From Chloroflexota bacterium (GTDB lineage Bacteria > Chloroflexota > UBA11872), in assembly GCA_022821645.1 (NCBI GenBank), contig JAJEDE010000002.1, forward strand, positions 1 to 64,000: 64,000 nucleotides of DNA, given 5' to 3'. Below the pieces are notes generated by a model, which had not been told where the DNA came from, did no database searches, and saw nothing but the letters and a program-made list of their open reading frames with translations. Shown here piece by piece: positions 26,233 through 35,216 of this stretch; position 1 is the first letter of the stretch, and every line of letters begins with the position of its first letter. The position numbers and the translations under genes were made by a program.

Positions 26233-28512
26233 CTACACCGGAACCATGAGTCCATCTCTGAACTTGCGGTCAGCACCACCCTTGGCAGCCGACAACAGCG
26301 ATTCGGCGAGATCCATGCCCTTTACCTTGTCAATATTTGCGTTACTGATATCCCACGACTTCGCTGGCTCAATGCAGTTCTGGCAGCCAGATGAACATCG
26401 ACAATTACGGGCAATATCGAGACCTTTCTCAAGCGCAACATGCCAAACGTTAAAGAGTTTCTTCGCAACGCCAATTCCACCTGGATAGTTTTCGTAGCAG
26501 TATGCTGAGAACTCCGATCCCGTCCTTGAGAAGCTGCTAGTATCAAATCGATCCGACGGGATTACGAACATGGCTCCCACCCGAATCATGTGTTCGACTG
26601 CTCCAATTCCATTGACGGCTGCCGAACTCTGAGGCAGATCAATCCAAAACGAGTGTAGATTATTCTGAAATAGAGCATCTTCATCTCCGCCAGTTCTCAA
26701 TACCTCTCCCGACCTATCATCTATAAGCCTATAGCCGGTGAAATTCATGATGACATTGAGCGCGCCATAATAGACACTTATACCACCATAACTGGCTCCG
26801 TCAAAGAAGTCCGCCTTGGACAATACAGTATAGAAGCCGGCTTCTGTTCGTAGATGCTGTTCAACGTCTTCAAGAACAACTGCCTGTTCCTCGTGTGATC
26901 TGACTCGGTATCGCTGACCGAAGAACGGGAAGATTGCGCCTATATAGGCCTCCCGAAATCGACGCATTGACGCGATTTGCCCAACCTCCTCGCTGCCCCT
27001 CTTTAGAGCAAACGACTGGCCAATTCCGCCGCGCAGATTGAGACGCACCTGTGGCTTGAAGCCGGAAGGAACTGTTCCATGACTCTTCGCGGCTTCATTG
27101 TAGAACGGCGTGCCAAGTATCGACTCTTCATGAGCATGCACTTGCCCGCCAGTCTCCTCAACCAGAGAAGGAAGGTGTCGCCCAATCAACTCCTCGTTGG
27201 CCGGGTCAACCACCAACTCGTCAAAGGGTTTGTTCAAGAAGGCATTCAGGTTTCCCACGAAAAACCGGTCAATTGGGTCACTCATTGCATAGAACAAGAC
27301 AAATGCATCCTTGTCCCAACTTCTACCAGCTCTTCCAATCTGCTGCCAGGCAGACATGATGCTAGCCGGAAATCCGGCCATTATGACGCCATCCAGCCCG
27401 CCAACGTCCAGACCAATCTCCAAGGCGTTGGTTGTAAAGACCACCCGGATCTTTCCAGCCTTGATACTCTCCTGAATCTCTTGGCGTCGCTCCACTTTAA
27501 GGTCAGCATGGAACGCCGACACCTGATCAGTGTTCAGGCCCCTGTCTCCAACCAGGCGCCTGCAATTGCTAAACGCCGCTTCAAGAAATCGTTTCGTCGG
27601 GCAAAACACTAACACTTGGAGGCCTTCAACTAGCGCTGCAAGGGCAGCCTGCTCTATTCGATGTCGAAGGATATCCCAGTACCGGAAGTCTGGGATAGCA
27701 GGATCAACAAAAATGAAGTTGCGCTTAGGACGCAGTACGTCGCGGGCAGACACAACCTCGACTTGACGACCGGTGAGGGACATAGCGTGCTCCGCCGGAT
27801 TTGCACAAGTCGCCGTCGAGAGGAATACCTGAGGATGCGCATCAATACGATTTAGATACAAGAAAAAACGCCGAAGCAGAAGCGCCATATTACTTCCAAA
27901 ATACCCGCGGTACTCGTGCATTTCGTCAATGACGATATACCGGAGATTGCGAAGGAATCTAGCACCCTGCGGCTGTCGGCTCCATGCTTCACGGCTTCCT
28001 AAGAATGACATATTCAAGTACTCGGGATTAGTGAGCAATACGTTACAAGGCTGTTGGCGAAGCATTCTCCTAGCTTCATCTCCAGTGTCGCCATCGTAAG
28101 GCCACGAATCAATCCCGAGAGGCTGACAGATCCGTCTAATTTGTTCTCTCTGATCAAATGCCAACGCTTTCATCGGATAGATCATCAACGCGTGGGATCC
28201 TGGAGTTCGCCTGAGGAAATGAAGCATCGGAGCCGTGAACGCCAGCGTCTTGCCGCTGGCAGTCGGCGACTCCATCACGACATCGGCGCCGCGCAATGCC
28301 TTGACGATGGCCTCGGCCTGATGCTGATATGGCTTGGTGATACCCGCGTTGATGAATTCGTCGCGGACAGCTGAATCGAGTTGTCTAGGCCATTCGTTCG
28401 CGTAGGCAGGCCTGATTCGGTCAGTTGTGCCACGATTGATCGTGTCAGGATCACGAAGGGCGCCTAATTCCTTCAGACGGTGCAGAAAGCTGTCAATGTT
28501 GGCCTTGTTCAT
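26233..28512 (-). CDS. MrfA/YprA-like DEAD/DEAH helicase with C-terminal four-cysteine cluster
   Basis: 759 aa SF2 helicase. Walker A ESPTASGKT (about 81-89), box II IVIDEMHEY (about 190-198), motif III STAT, helicase C domain with ALEIGLDVGG and QQIGRAGRS (about 365-400). The C-terminal DUF1998-like region ends with C-x-C-x3-C-x2-C (CRCSSGCQNC), a zinc or Fe-S site. Relatives act in mitomycin-type DNA repair (MrfA, Hrq1) and as parts of defence systems such as DISARM. GC content is well below that of the neighbours. The upstream 69-aa gene overlaps its ATG by 4 bp. Confidence 0.88.
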   Translation of the reverse strand: MNKANIDSFLHRLKELGALRDPDTINRGTTDRIRPAYANEWPRQLDSAVRDEFINAGITKPYQHQAEAIVKALRGADVVMESPTASGKTLAFTAPMLHFLRRTPGSHALMIYPMKALAFDQREQIRRICQPLGIDSWPYDGDTGDEARRMLRQQPCNVLLTNPEYLNMSFLGSREAWSRQPQGARFLRNLRYIVIDEMHEYRGYFGSNMALLLRRFFLYLNRIDAHPQVFLSTATCANPAEHAMSLTGRQVEVVSARDVLRPKRNFIFVDPAIPDFRYWDILRHRIEQAALAALVEGLQVLVFCPTKRFLEAAFSNCRRLVGDRGLNTDQVSAFHADLKVERRQEIQESIKAGKIRVVFTTNALEIGLDVGGLDGVIMAGFPASIMSAWQQIGRAGRSWDKDAFVLFYAMSDPIDRFFVGNLNAFLNKPFDELVVDPANEELIGRHLPSLVEETGGQVHAHEESILGTPFYNEAAKSHGTVPSGFKPQVRLNLRGGIGQSFALKRGSEEVGQIASMRRFREAYIGAIFPFFGQRYRVRSHEEQAVVLEDVEQHLRTEAGFYTVLSKADFFDGASYGGISVYYGALNVIMNFTGYRLIDDRSGEVLRTGGDEDALFQNNLHSFWIDLPQSSAAVNGIGAVEHMIRVGAMFVIPSDRFDTSSFSRTGSEFSAYCYENYPGGIGVAKKLFNVWHVALEKGLDIARNCRCSSGCQNCIEPAKSWDISNANIDKVKGMDLAESLLSAAKGGADRKFRDGLMVPV

Positions 28513-28718
28513 TCGAGATTCCTAGATAAAGAGGCATGAGCCGTAGGTTGGTTGCCGCCGCCGATTGCCCAGGCTGAGCACCCGGACTTTGTTTCTTGCC
28601 CGTCCACGAACATGACCGGCATGACCCGCCCTTTCGTCTCCGCCATGACGATTTGTGCAGTCGGCTTGGTCAGTAGGCCTTCTGCTGGGGCTGGGATGTT
28701 ATCACACGTGCACGTCAT
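28509..28718 (-). CDS. 69-aa cysteine-containing protein translationally coupled to the helicase
   Basis: ATG 28718 to TGA at 28509; the ATGA overlap with the helicase start argues that it is real. It starts MTCTCDN and has a third Cys near residue 47 (KSGCSAW), with a beta-rich middle (AQIVMAETKGRVMPVMFVDG), suggesting a small zinc-ribbon-like or SH3-like fold. Not recognised. It may be an accessory or regulator of the helicase. Confidence 0.55.
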   Translation of the reverse strand: MTCTCDNIPAPAEGLLTKPTAQIVMAETKGRVMPVMFVDGQETKSGCSAWAIGGGNQPTAHASLSRNLE

Positions 28719-29177
28719 ATGCCGGCTCGTTGGGACTCGTTCATATGCGAGTGGCGGGATGGGCCAGGCGAATCGCGCCGGAAGGAATTGCCTAAAGCGG
28801 TGGTAGCGGCTGGAACCCAGCTGTGAAGGCCAGGATGGGACGGGAACTACCTGGGAGAACTTGGCTGCTGAGTGCTGTGCGGTTCAACGCGGGGCGGTCG
28901 GTAAACGGCCTGGCTAACCGCGAACGGTTGCTCTGCCCTTCACTACGTCAGGAGGCAAACCAGGAACGGGTACTGGACGGGGGAGTGGATGGGAGGCTTC
29001 GTTGCTCGGGGCTTGGTACCTCGGCACGAACGTCCGACGGGCTCCGGCTCGGCAGAGAGCGCGCGGATACTCACCTCGACAGGCTCAGAGCAGGCTCTCC
29101 TTGAAGGCGGGTGGCGAATGGGAGGGTTAGGCCTAGATTTCCTTGTTCTGGGAGGGGATGGGATTGGGTGGGTTTGG
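28719..29177. other. Gap with partial repeats
   Basis: Contains an A-like relic (TTCAACGCGGGGCGGTCGG...CTAACCGCGAACGG, about 28880-28930) and an E variant (CGACAGGCTCAGAGCAGGCTC, 29077-29097). No gene supported. Confidence 0.4.
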
Positions 29178-29684
29178 TTAGGGGGTTGGGGGAGGTGGGT
29201 CGGTGGCGGGGCGGATTTGGAAGCGCGAGAAGAGTTCGCCGCTTTCGGGATCTCGAAGGTGATACATGGCCCTGGTGATTCTCTCGATCTCGCCGCGCCG
29301 ACCATTCTTGTCAACCACGGTCTGCCCGACCACGAACTCGACTTCGTCGTCGTTGCCCGGTGGCGTGACATCTTCTCCGTCGGCCAGGTTGAGCGCGGCA
29401 GCCACCTGATCGAGGGTTACCTGGAAGAATTCGCGGCCCGATGGGACCCGCGATGGTTCAAAGACGGTGTGGAGGGCGGACTCCACCTCGAGGTAGCGGT
29501 CCACGCGTCGTGCAATCTCACAGGTAAATGGGGCGGGCACGCCGGTGGAATAGAGCTCGTCCAGGCGGGCCTGCACGTTGGCGCGACTGGTGCCGCCGAT
29601 TTTGACCAGGCCGGGCATCAGGGGGTTGGTGGCGGCGTAGACGATTCCGGATTCAGTGTCGGCCTGGGTTTCGTCGTTCGTCAT
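29178..29684 (-). CDS. T5orf172/MUG113-type GIY-YIG-related protein
   Basis: 168 aa. Residues 12-100 fit the T5orf172 domain, a divergent GIY-YIG nuclease fold: GIVYAATNPLMPGLVKIGGTSR at the start and RVPSGREFFQV later. The C-terminal ~60 residues (VGQTVVDKNGRRGEIERITRAMYHLR) look like a small beta-barrel, KOW/Tudor-like module. Such domains occur in phage and mobile elements and can be nucleases; the catalytic set was not fully assigned. Isolated between repeat blocks. Confidence 0.78.
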   Translation of the reverse strand: MTNDETQADTESGIVYAATNPLMPGLVKIGGTSRANVQARLDELYSTGVPAPFTCEIARRVDRYLEVESALHTVFEPSRVPSGREFFQVTLDQVAAALNLADGEDVTPPGNDDEVEFVVGQTVVDKNGRRGEIERITRAMYHLRDPESGELFSRFQIRPATDPPPPTP

Positions 29685-30334
29685 GGATTTGCCGGGTTTG
29701 CAGCGGCCAGCAACTCGGGAGTCGGCGCGCGCCAGTAGAGGGATTGTGGACGGTTGGGTTGCTGTGCGGGGATTCCGCGTGGTCCGCGCACTACGAACGG
29801 GTTGGGGGCATCCTTCGACTGGCTCAGAGCGGGCTCACTACGAACTGGGGTGGAATGCCGGAGAGGGATTAAGGCGAGTTCCCTCGGGGGCCCTCGGGAT
29901 GACAGAGAAGACGGAAGGGTCAGAGACGCCGCTCTTGGGGAAGGTGAGAGAGACGAGGGCAGAGGAGTGAGAGAGGACCAGGGAATGAGTCATTTCGGCA
30001 GACGCAGGATGGACTCATGACGAAGGGGTGGGAATGGCGACTGTCGCGGCGGCTTAGGTGGTGAGGGCTTTGTGGTTCGACGCGGGCCGCAGAGGGACTC
30101 CTGGTCGGATCGGCACGAACGGGAGCTGGGGAAGGAGTGAACTGAGAAGAGTGAGCGTTGAGAGAAGAATAGGGACGGGGAGAAGAGGAAGGCGGGAGGG
30201 TCAGGGGCACCGCCGGTACGAGAGATTGAGGAGGGGATGGGGAGGTTGGGAGGATTTGGTCAGGATGGAGCAGATTTCTTCGGGTCGTGGACAAGGTTAT
30301 TGCGCAGGATGGATAGATTGGTCCTTCGATTTGC
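29685..30334. repeat. Repeat-filled gap
   Basis: Two E-like/A-like fragments (about 29790-29850), a degenerate C (29905-29937), GA-rich tracts (29941-29990, 30130-30185), A (30069-30122), a degenerate C (about 30187-30222) and G (30240-30285). No gene seen. Confidence 0.5.
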
Positions 30335-30628
30335 CTAGCCAAACAGCATCGAAACTACTGTAAGAATCGCTGTCAGGGTAATCCCAATTGCCGATAGTGC
30401 GGTTGTGAATACCCATCGACTATGTGACGACATCTTGGTGTCTATCCAGTCTCTCAAGTCGCCAATGGCCTGTTCCATGCTTGCTTTCAGATCGCCGATC
30501 GCTCGTTCCACGTCTGCCGTGGTTGCCCGGTACTTCATTTCGGTTTCCATGCCACCCATCCATCGAGCCATCTCAATCTCGGACGCGATCTTCTGCTTGC
30601 GACCTTGCTTTCCACCCTTCGCGCTCAT
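30335..30628 (-). CDS. Small coiled-coil protein with one C-terminal membrane segment, second gene of a pair
   Basis: 97 aa. Basic N-terminus (SAKGGKQGRKQK), amphipathic heptads about 36-70 (VERAIGDLKASMEQAIGDLRDWI), then one hydrophobic helix (VFTTALSAIGITLTAILTVVS, about 73-93). The architecture matches the leader-associated proteins at 367, 860 and 40975, although the sequence differs. Its ATG overlaps the preceding gene's stop by 4 bp (ATGA), so the two are co-translated. Function unknown; a membrane-anchored effector or anchor for its partner is a reasonable guess. Confidence 0.65.
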   Translation of the reverse strand: MSAKGGKQGRKQKIASEIEMARWMGGMETEMKYRATTADVERAIGDLKASMEQAIGDLRDWIDTKMSSHSRWVFTTALSAIGITLTAILTVVSMLFG

Positions 30629-30942
30629 GCGACGGATAATTCGATCGTTTCGTGGGCGCTCGTAAGCCATTCCCAGAAGTCTCCGTCTACGTATCCGGAA
30701 ATACCGAAAGCGTTCGTGTCGAACACGCCTGCCGACCGTTGATCTTTTTTCCCATACGACATCAGCGACCGTGAGATTTCTGAGGGGAGGTCGGACGTCA
30801 AGACGACAAACGCGTTCTCGCTGAACTGATAGTGGTTCGGGTATTTCGATTTGATCTCGTTCGACAGCGACTCGACGTCCTCGCTGTCGTCCTGAATCAC
30901 GATGATGCGGAGGCGCTGTGTGGTCATTCCCTGAGCGGCCAT
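30625..30942 (-). CDS. Small protein with Cas2/VapD-fold-like pattern
   Basis: 105 aa from ATG 30942, preceded by GGAGG at 5 nt. Sequence: RLRIIVIQDDSED...LSNEIKSKYPNHYQFSENAFVVLTSDLPSEISRSLMSY, later FGISGYVDGDFWEWL. The order beta-strand, helix, 'WxxxxNTWLV-TD'-like strand, helix, strand, then WEWL resembles SinR/Cas2-like ferredoxin-fold proteins, some of which are endonucleases or toxins. This is pattern-level inference. It pairs with the coiled-coil/TM gene downstream by ATGA overlap. Confidence 0.45.
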   Translation of the reverse strand: MAAQGMTTQRLRIIVIQDDSEDVESLSNEIKSKYPNHYQFSENAFVVLTSDLPSEISRSLMSYGKKDQRSAGVFDTNAFGISGYVDGDFWEWLTSAHETIELSVA

Positions 30943-31840
30943 CGGTTCCTCCCCTGGCAAGGGTTCCTGTTTCCTCCCGTAGCCATTCCTGATTGCCGCC
31001 GCCCCGCTCACGCAACCAGTCTGCGGACGATTCTATTGCGCCGTGTATGAGGTGGGCGCCAGCTTCCGGCGCTATGACTCGGACCGCTACACAGACCGGT
31101 ACTGCTCGCGGCTGCGGAAGGATCTCGCTGCAGTTTTGTATAGCAACGGGAACTTCCGCCGAGCATTTCTCGCCGGGGTCGCCTTCTGTCATGCCGGGCT
31201 TCCGGGAAGACGCAATGGATCGGAGTGGGAAGAGCGTCACAAGGGACGGACTGGCACGCGGACTCGCCGCATGGTCGGCAGGCCTGGGACAGGCTCTTGG
31301 CAAGCTCAGGGCGGGCCTCCGACGGGCTCAGTGGCGTTTCGGGGGCTGGGGAGTGAGCTGAGGAGAGTGAGCGTTGGGAGAAGGAGAAGGGGAGGACGGG
31401 TGGGGTGGGGGCGCGGCTGATGGTCAGGCAGGGGTGCGGGTGGGTGTGAGGGGGAGGTGGGCCTGACGAGCCGCTGGGCGGTGAGGGCCAGCGGCTTGCC
31501 AGGGGCGGTGGGCGGGTCAGGGGGAAGGACAGGTGAGCCAGCGGATCCGGACCCTGGGCCGGGGGGAGCGCCGGGCGAGGATCACCACGGCGAGGTAGTT
31601 GGGCGCGAGCCAGATGCGGCGAAGCGCGAGCAGGCGGCGGCGCGTCCTGCGCATTCGCCGACTGGCGGCGAGCGATAGCGGGCGCGCCGCGGCACCGATC
31701 AGGCAACGAGCCCGGCGTCGAAGGCGCCAGACGAGCTGGCGCGGTCTGGTTGTCTCCAGGAGACGGCGCGGCAGCGCGGACATCCAGCGGAACGGGAACG
31801 TGGGCATGCATGAACTCCAACTTGTGAAACGGATACGCCT
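30943..31840. other. Gap: divergent stretch, GA-rich repeat, doubtful Arg-rich ORF
   Basis: 31250-31330 contains E-like repeats (CAGGCCTGGGACAGGCTC), and 31350-31405 a GA-rich tract. A reverse-strand ORF from ATG 31807 (GGAG 7 nt upstream, promoter at 31841-31869) encodes ~97 aa, MPTFPFRWMSALPRRLLETT..., extremely rich in Arg/Leu, ending at 31517. It could be a small basic protein or noncoding; see the matching promoter loci at 12490 and 39706. Confidence 0.35.
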
Positions 31841-31869
31841 AGTGTACACTTGTTGCATACAGTTCGCAA
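31841..31869 (-). promoter_or_regulatory. Sigma-70-type promoter, minus strand
   Basis: Reverse strand: TTGCGA (31864-31869), 17-nt spacer, TACACT (31841-31846), overlapping palindrome AGTGTACACT. The 21 bp GTGTACACT-Y-GTTGC-N2-ACAG is shared almost exactly with 12491-12511. It lies 49 bp from the divergent start of the terminase small-subunit-like gene, so the palindrome could also control that gene. Confidence 0.5.
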
Positions 31870-31917
31870 GCCGGGCGGCGGAGGGTTGGCGCGAACGCAC
31901 GACGAAAGGGTTTTGAG

Positions 31918-32157
31918 GTGAGTAAGCGACGGGGCAGGAAGCGGCCGACGAGCGCGGAGCAGCGGTTTCGGTCGGCGGTGCTGGTGAAGGCGGATGAGTT
32001 GTCGGACCTGGTGCTGACGAAGGCGTTGTCCGGGGAACGGTGGGCGGTGGAGTTGGCATTTAGCTACGCGTTCGGGGATCCGCCACGGGCGGGGAGCGGA
32101 CAGGCGTTTGCGGGGCTATTGGAGGATTTACGTGCGGCTGCCGCCAGAGGTTCGTGA
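31918..32157 (+). CDS. Small terminase-like protein upstream of TerL
   Basis: 79 aa, GTG start. Basic N-terminus (SKRRGRKRPTSAEQRFR), then a helical segment (LVLTKALSGERWAVELAFSYAFGDPP). The position, overlapping the TerL start by 26 bp, and the helical DNA-binding look fit a phage small terminase subunit or DUF5681-type protein, but the length is short and no HTH is certain. Confidence 0.5.
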   Translation: MSKRRGRKRPTSAEQRFRSAVLVKADELSDLVLTKALSGERWAVELAFSYAFGDPPRAGSGQAFAGLLEDLRAAAARGS

Positions 32158-33445
32158 CGAGCTGTGGGCCCGGATTGGGTACCAGCCATACCCGGAGCAG
32201 CGCGCGGCGCATGACTCGGACGCGCGGATTCGTCTGATCGCGGGCGGGGAGCGGGCCGGAAAGAGCCGCAGCGCGGCGATGGAGCTGGCGGGGCGGTTCC
32301 TGGAAGGGGATCTGTATTGGCTGGTGGGGCCGGACTATGACTTGTGCCGGCCGGAGTTCAGCTACCTGGTGGAAGCGCTGGAGTCGCTGGACGCGATTGA
32401 GACGCTGAGCATGCCGAGCGGCCAGTCGAACCGAATGACGCTGCGCAACGGCACGGTGATCGCGACGCGCACGGCGCAACGGGCGCTGCGGCTGGCGGGG
32501 CAGGCGCCGGACGGGATTTTGGGCTGTGAGGCGGCGCAGCTGTCGTATGAGGCGTATCTGCGGCTGAGCGGGCGGCTGTCGGAACGCCGGGGCTGGTTGT
32601 GGTTGAGCGGGACGTTTGAGGGGTCGCGGGGCTGGTACGCGGAGAAGTACCGGGCGTGGCAGAGCGAGAACCCGGACGAGGCGGCCTCGTTTTCGATTCC
32701 CTCCTGGTCGAACCGCACGCTGTTTCCGGGCGGACGGGAGGATCCGGAGATCGAGCGGCTGGCGTCGGCGTACCCATCGGACTTGTTCCAGGAACGGCTG
32801 GGCGGGGTGCCGTGCGCGCCGGTGTCGCTGGTGTTCCGGGAGTTTGAACCGGCGGCGCACGTGCGGTCGATCAGGGAGCCGTTCGCGAGTTTCGACAATA
32901 TCGAGGTGGCGGTGGATCCGGGCTACGCGGGGGCGTACGCGGTGCTGGCGCTGGCGAAGCGGGGCGAGGAGATTTTTGTGCTGGATGAGGTGTATATGCA
33001 GTACGCGATCGCGGCGCAGGTGATTGAGGCGTGTAAGCGGCGGGCGTGGTGGCCGTTTGTGCGGAGCGGGGTGATCGATATCGCGGGGCGGCAGCATCAT
33101 GCGGCGCCGAGCCAGATGGAGATCTGGGCGGCGCACGCGAACCTGCGGCTGCGCTCGCACCGGGTGTGGATCCAGGACGGGATCGACCGGCTGCGGACGT
33201 TTCTACGGGATCCGGGCAGTGGCGAACCGCGAATCACGATCAACCCACGGTGCCAGGCGCTGATCCGGGAGTTTGGGAATTACCGGTATCACGAGCCGCG
33301 GGAGCACCGGCCGATCTCGGAACTTCCGATCGACGCGGACAATCACGCGATCAAGGCGTTGTGTTACTGGCTGTATGACCGGTTTGGGGCGGTGTATCGA
33401 CGGGAGCCCCGGCGGTCGATTCCGTTTCGGATTGTTACGGATTAG
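32132..33445 (+). CDS. Phage terminase large subunit (TerL)
   Basis: 437 aa. The GTG at 32132 is preferred over an in-frame TTG at 32108 because GGAGG lies 6 nt upstream (32121-32125). It has an N-terminal packaging ATPase with Walker A GGERAGKS (38-45), a Walker B region near GILGCEAAQLSYEAY, and a C-terminal RNase H-like nuclease beginning VAVDPGYAGAY (about 263-273), with an acidic residue in DIAGRQHH and ADNHAIKAL near the end. TerL cuts and pumps concatemeric phage DNA. No portal, capsid or other phage gene follows, so it is an orphan: prophage remnant, satellite or gene-transfer-agent relic. Confidence 0.88.
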   Translation: MRLPPEVRDELWARIGYQPYPEQRAAHDSDARIRLIAGGERAGKSRSAAMELAGRFLEGDLYWLVGPDYDLCRPEFSYLVEALESLDAIETLSMPSGQSNRMTLRNGTVIATRTAQRALRLAGQAPDGILGCEAAQLSYEAYLRLSGRLSERRGWLWLSGTFEGSRGWYAEKYRAWQSENPDEAASFSIPSWSNRTLFPGGREDPEIERLASAYPSDLFQERLGGVPCAPVSLVFREFEPAAHVRSIREPFASFDNIEVAVDPGYAGAYAVLALAKRGEEIFVLDEVYMQYAIAAQVIEACKRRAWWPFVRSGVIDIAGRQHHAAPSQMEIWAAHANLRLRSHRVWIQDGIDRLRTFLRDPGSGEPRITINPRCQALIREFGNYRYHEPREHRPISELPIDADNHAIKALCYWLYDRFGAVYRREPRRSIPFRIVTD

Positions 33446-33645
33446 GGAGGACTGGGAGAGCAGGGCGGTTGGGGTTCGTGGGTTGCTTTGGCTGGGCGTG
33501 GATGGGGTGACGAGGTTGTTTGCTCGGACGACCTCTCACCCTGACCCTCTGCCCGAGGAGAGGAAGCACGAGGGGCCGCAGCTTCGAGGGCGAGGGGTGT
33601 TTTGCACAGGTCTCCCAGGAGAGGGATTAAGACGTACGAGAGGGA

Positions 33646-35067
33646 CTAAGGCGAGGACTCGGATAGCCAGGTTTGGAGGTGTTGGGTGTCGGCGGGGGTC
33701 CAGTGGCCCTGGTGGGCGTTGGTCATGGCCTGGTTGAACTCGGTGGGGGTGAGGGGTTGGCGCCAGGATTGGAGGTTTTGGCGGTCGTTGCGTTTGGCGC
33801 GGGCGTCGGCGTCGTCGAAGTCGACGAGGGATTCGAGGCGGGCGTCCAAGCGTTGGACGACCTGGGGGTGGGTTTGGGCGAGGTCATTTATCTCCTCGGG
33901 GTCGTCGTCCAGGTTGAATAGCTGGGGGGCGTAGCCGGCGTAGCGGATGTATTTCCAGGGGCCCTGACGCCACATGGCGATTCCGGTGTTTGAGAAGTTG
34001 CTGTGGTATTCGCTGAAGACGTAGTCGGGGTGGTTGGTGGCTTCGCCGCGGCAGAGGGGGAGGAGGGAGTGGCCGTCGAGGCCTTCAGGATGTTCCAGGC
34101 CGGCGATGTCCATGAGGGTGGGGAAGAGGTCGATGAGGGAGACGAGTTGGTCGGAAATGACGCCCTGCTGGAGGCCGGGGCCGGCGACGATGAGGGGGAC
34201 GCGGGCGGAGGCTTCGTAGAGGGCGTTTTTGAGGGTTTGGCGGTGTTCCATGTTCATTTCGCCGTGGTCGCTGGCGAAGATGATGTAGGTGTTGTCGAGC
34301 TGGCCGGTGGCCTCCAAGGTGTCGAGGACCTGGCCGAGCATGGCGTCGGTTTCGGCAACCATGGCGAAGTAGTGGCGGCGGATGGCGAGGATTTCTTCGT
34401 TGGTGAAGTGGCCGTGGGTGTTCTTGGTGACGCTCATGTAGTCCATGACGGGGTGGAGGTTGGACTCGTAGGGCGGGAGGGTGACGTGGGCGGGGTCGAT
34501 TGTGTCGAGCCAGTGTTGGGTGGCGCGGAAGGGGGGATGGGGGACGTTGGTGCTGGGGTAGAGGAAATAGGGCGGGTCTTCGGGGGAGTGGTTGGTGAGG
34601 AATTGGCAGGCGTTGTCGATCTGGCGCCAGTCGCCTTCGTGGGCGCGTGGGGTGTCAGGCTCCATGACGATGGCCTGGGGGCGGGGGTTATGGGGGCGCT
34701 TGATGTTGGCGGCGCGCATCCAGGCGGTGAGGCGGGCTTTGAGGGAGTGGCCGCCGACGCGGTAGTCGGTTTTGCCGAATACGTGGAGGCCGTAGCCGGC
34801 GTGTTGCAGATGGGTGCCGAAGGTGGGGGCGTCCATGGGGAGGCCGGAGGGGTTGTTCCAGGCCTGGACGCGGTGGACGTATTGGCCGCTCCAGTAGCTG
34901 GCGCGCGAGGGGGCGCACTGGGGGGAATTGCAGTAGGCGTTGCTGAAGGAGGTGCCGCGGGCGGCGAGGCGGTCCAGGTTGGGGGTGTGGGCGGCGGGGT
35001 GGCCAAGGTGGCGCATGACGCGGCCGTCCATGCTGTCGGTCATGAAGACGATGATGTTGGGGGGCAT
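33646..35067 (-). CDS. Sulfatase (alkaline-phosphatase superfamily)
   Basis: 473 aa. The formylglycine motif is C51-A-P-S-R (CAPSRASYWSGQ); metal ligands include Asp11 in FMTDSMDG and the later ASDHGEMNMEH segment. It lacks a signal peptide, so cytoplasmic action or an unusual export route is implied. Substrate not predictable; such sulfatases desulfate polysaccharides or lipids, and a maturase (anaerobic or FGE type) is needed elsewhere in the genome. Start ATG 35067. Downstream is only a short D-repeat gap. Confidence 0.9.
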   Translation of the reverse strand: MPPNIIVFMTDSMDGRVMRHLGHPAAHTPNLDRLAARGTSFSNAYCNSPQCAPSRASYWSGQYVHRVQAWNNPSGLPMDAPTFGTHLQHAGYGLHVFGKTDYRVGGHSLKARLTAWMRAANIKRPHNPRPQAIVMEPDTPRAHEGDWRQIDNACQFLTNHSPEDPPYFLYPSTNVPHPPFRATQHWLDTIDPAHVTLPPYESNLHPVMDYMSVTKNTHGHFTNEEILAIRRHYFAMVAETDAMLGQVLDTLEATGQLDNTYIIFASDHGEMNMEHRQTLKNALYEASARVPLIVAGPGLQQGVISDQLVSLIDLFPTLMDIAGLEHPEGLDGHSLLPLCRGEATNHPDYVFSEYHSNFSNTGIAMWRQGPWKYIRYAGYAPQLFNLDDDPEEINDLAQTHPQVVQRLDARLESLVDFDDADARAKRNDRQNLQSWRQPLTPTEFNQAMTNAHQGHWTPADTQHLQTWLSESSP

Positions 35068-35216
35068 GGGGAGAGGACGTGGCTAGTGGTCTGTGGTTAG
35101 TGGTTAGAGGATAGCGGGGCGTGGGTTGGTGGGGGTGGTGGTTCGACACGGGCCTCCGACGGACTCCGGCCCACCACGAACGGGTGGGGGCCAGGGGCGA
35201 TGGACCGAAGCGGCGG

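Noticed and set aside
34003-35100. 365-aa forward ORF opposite the sulfatase
   Set aside because: Gly/Val/Glu-rich mirror of the sulfatase codons; the reverse strand has clear sulfatase motifs.
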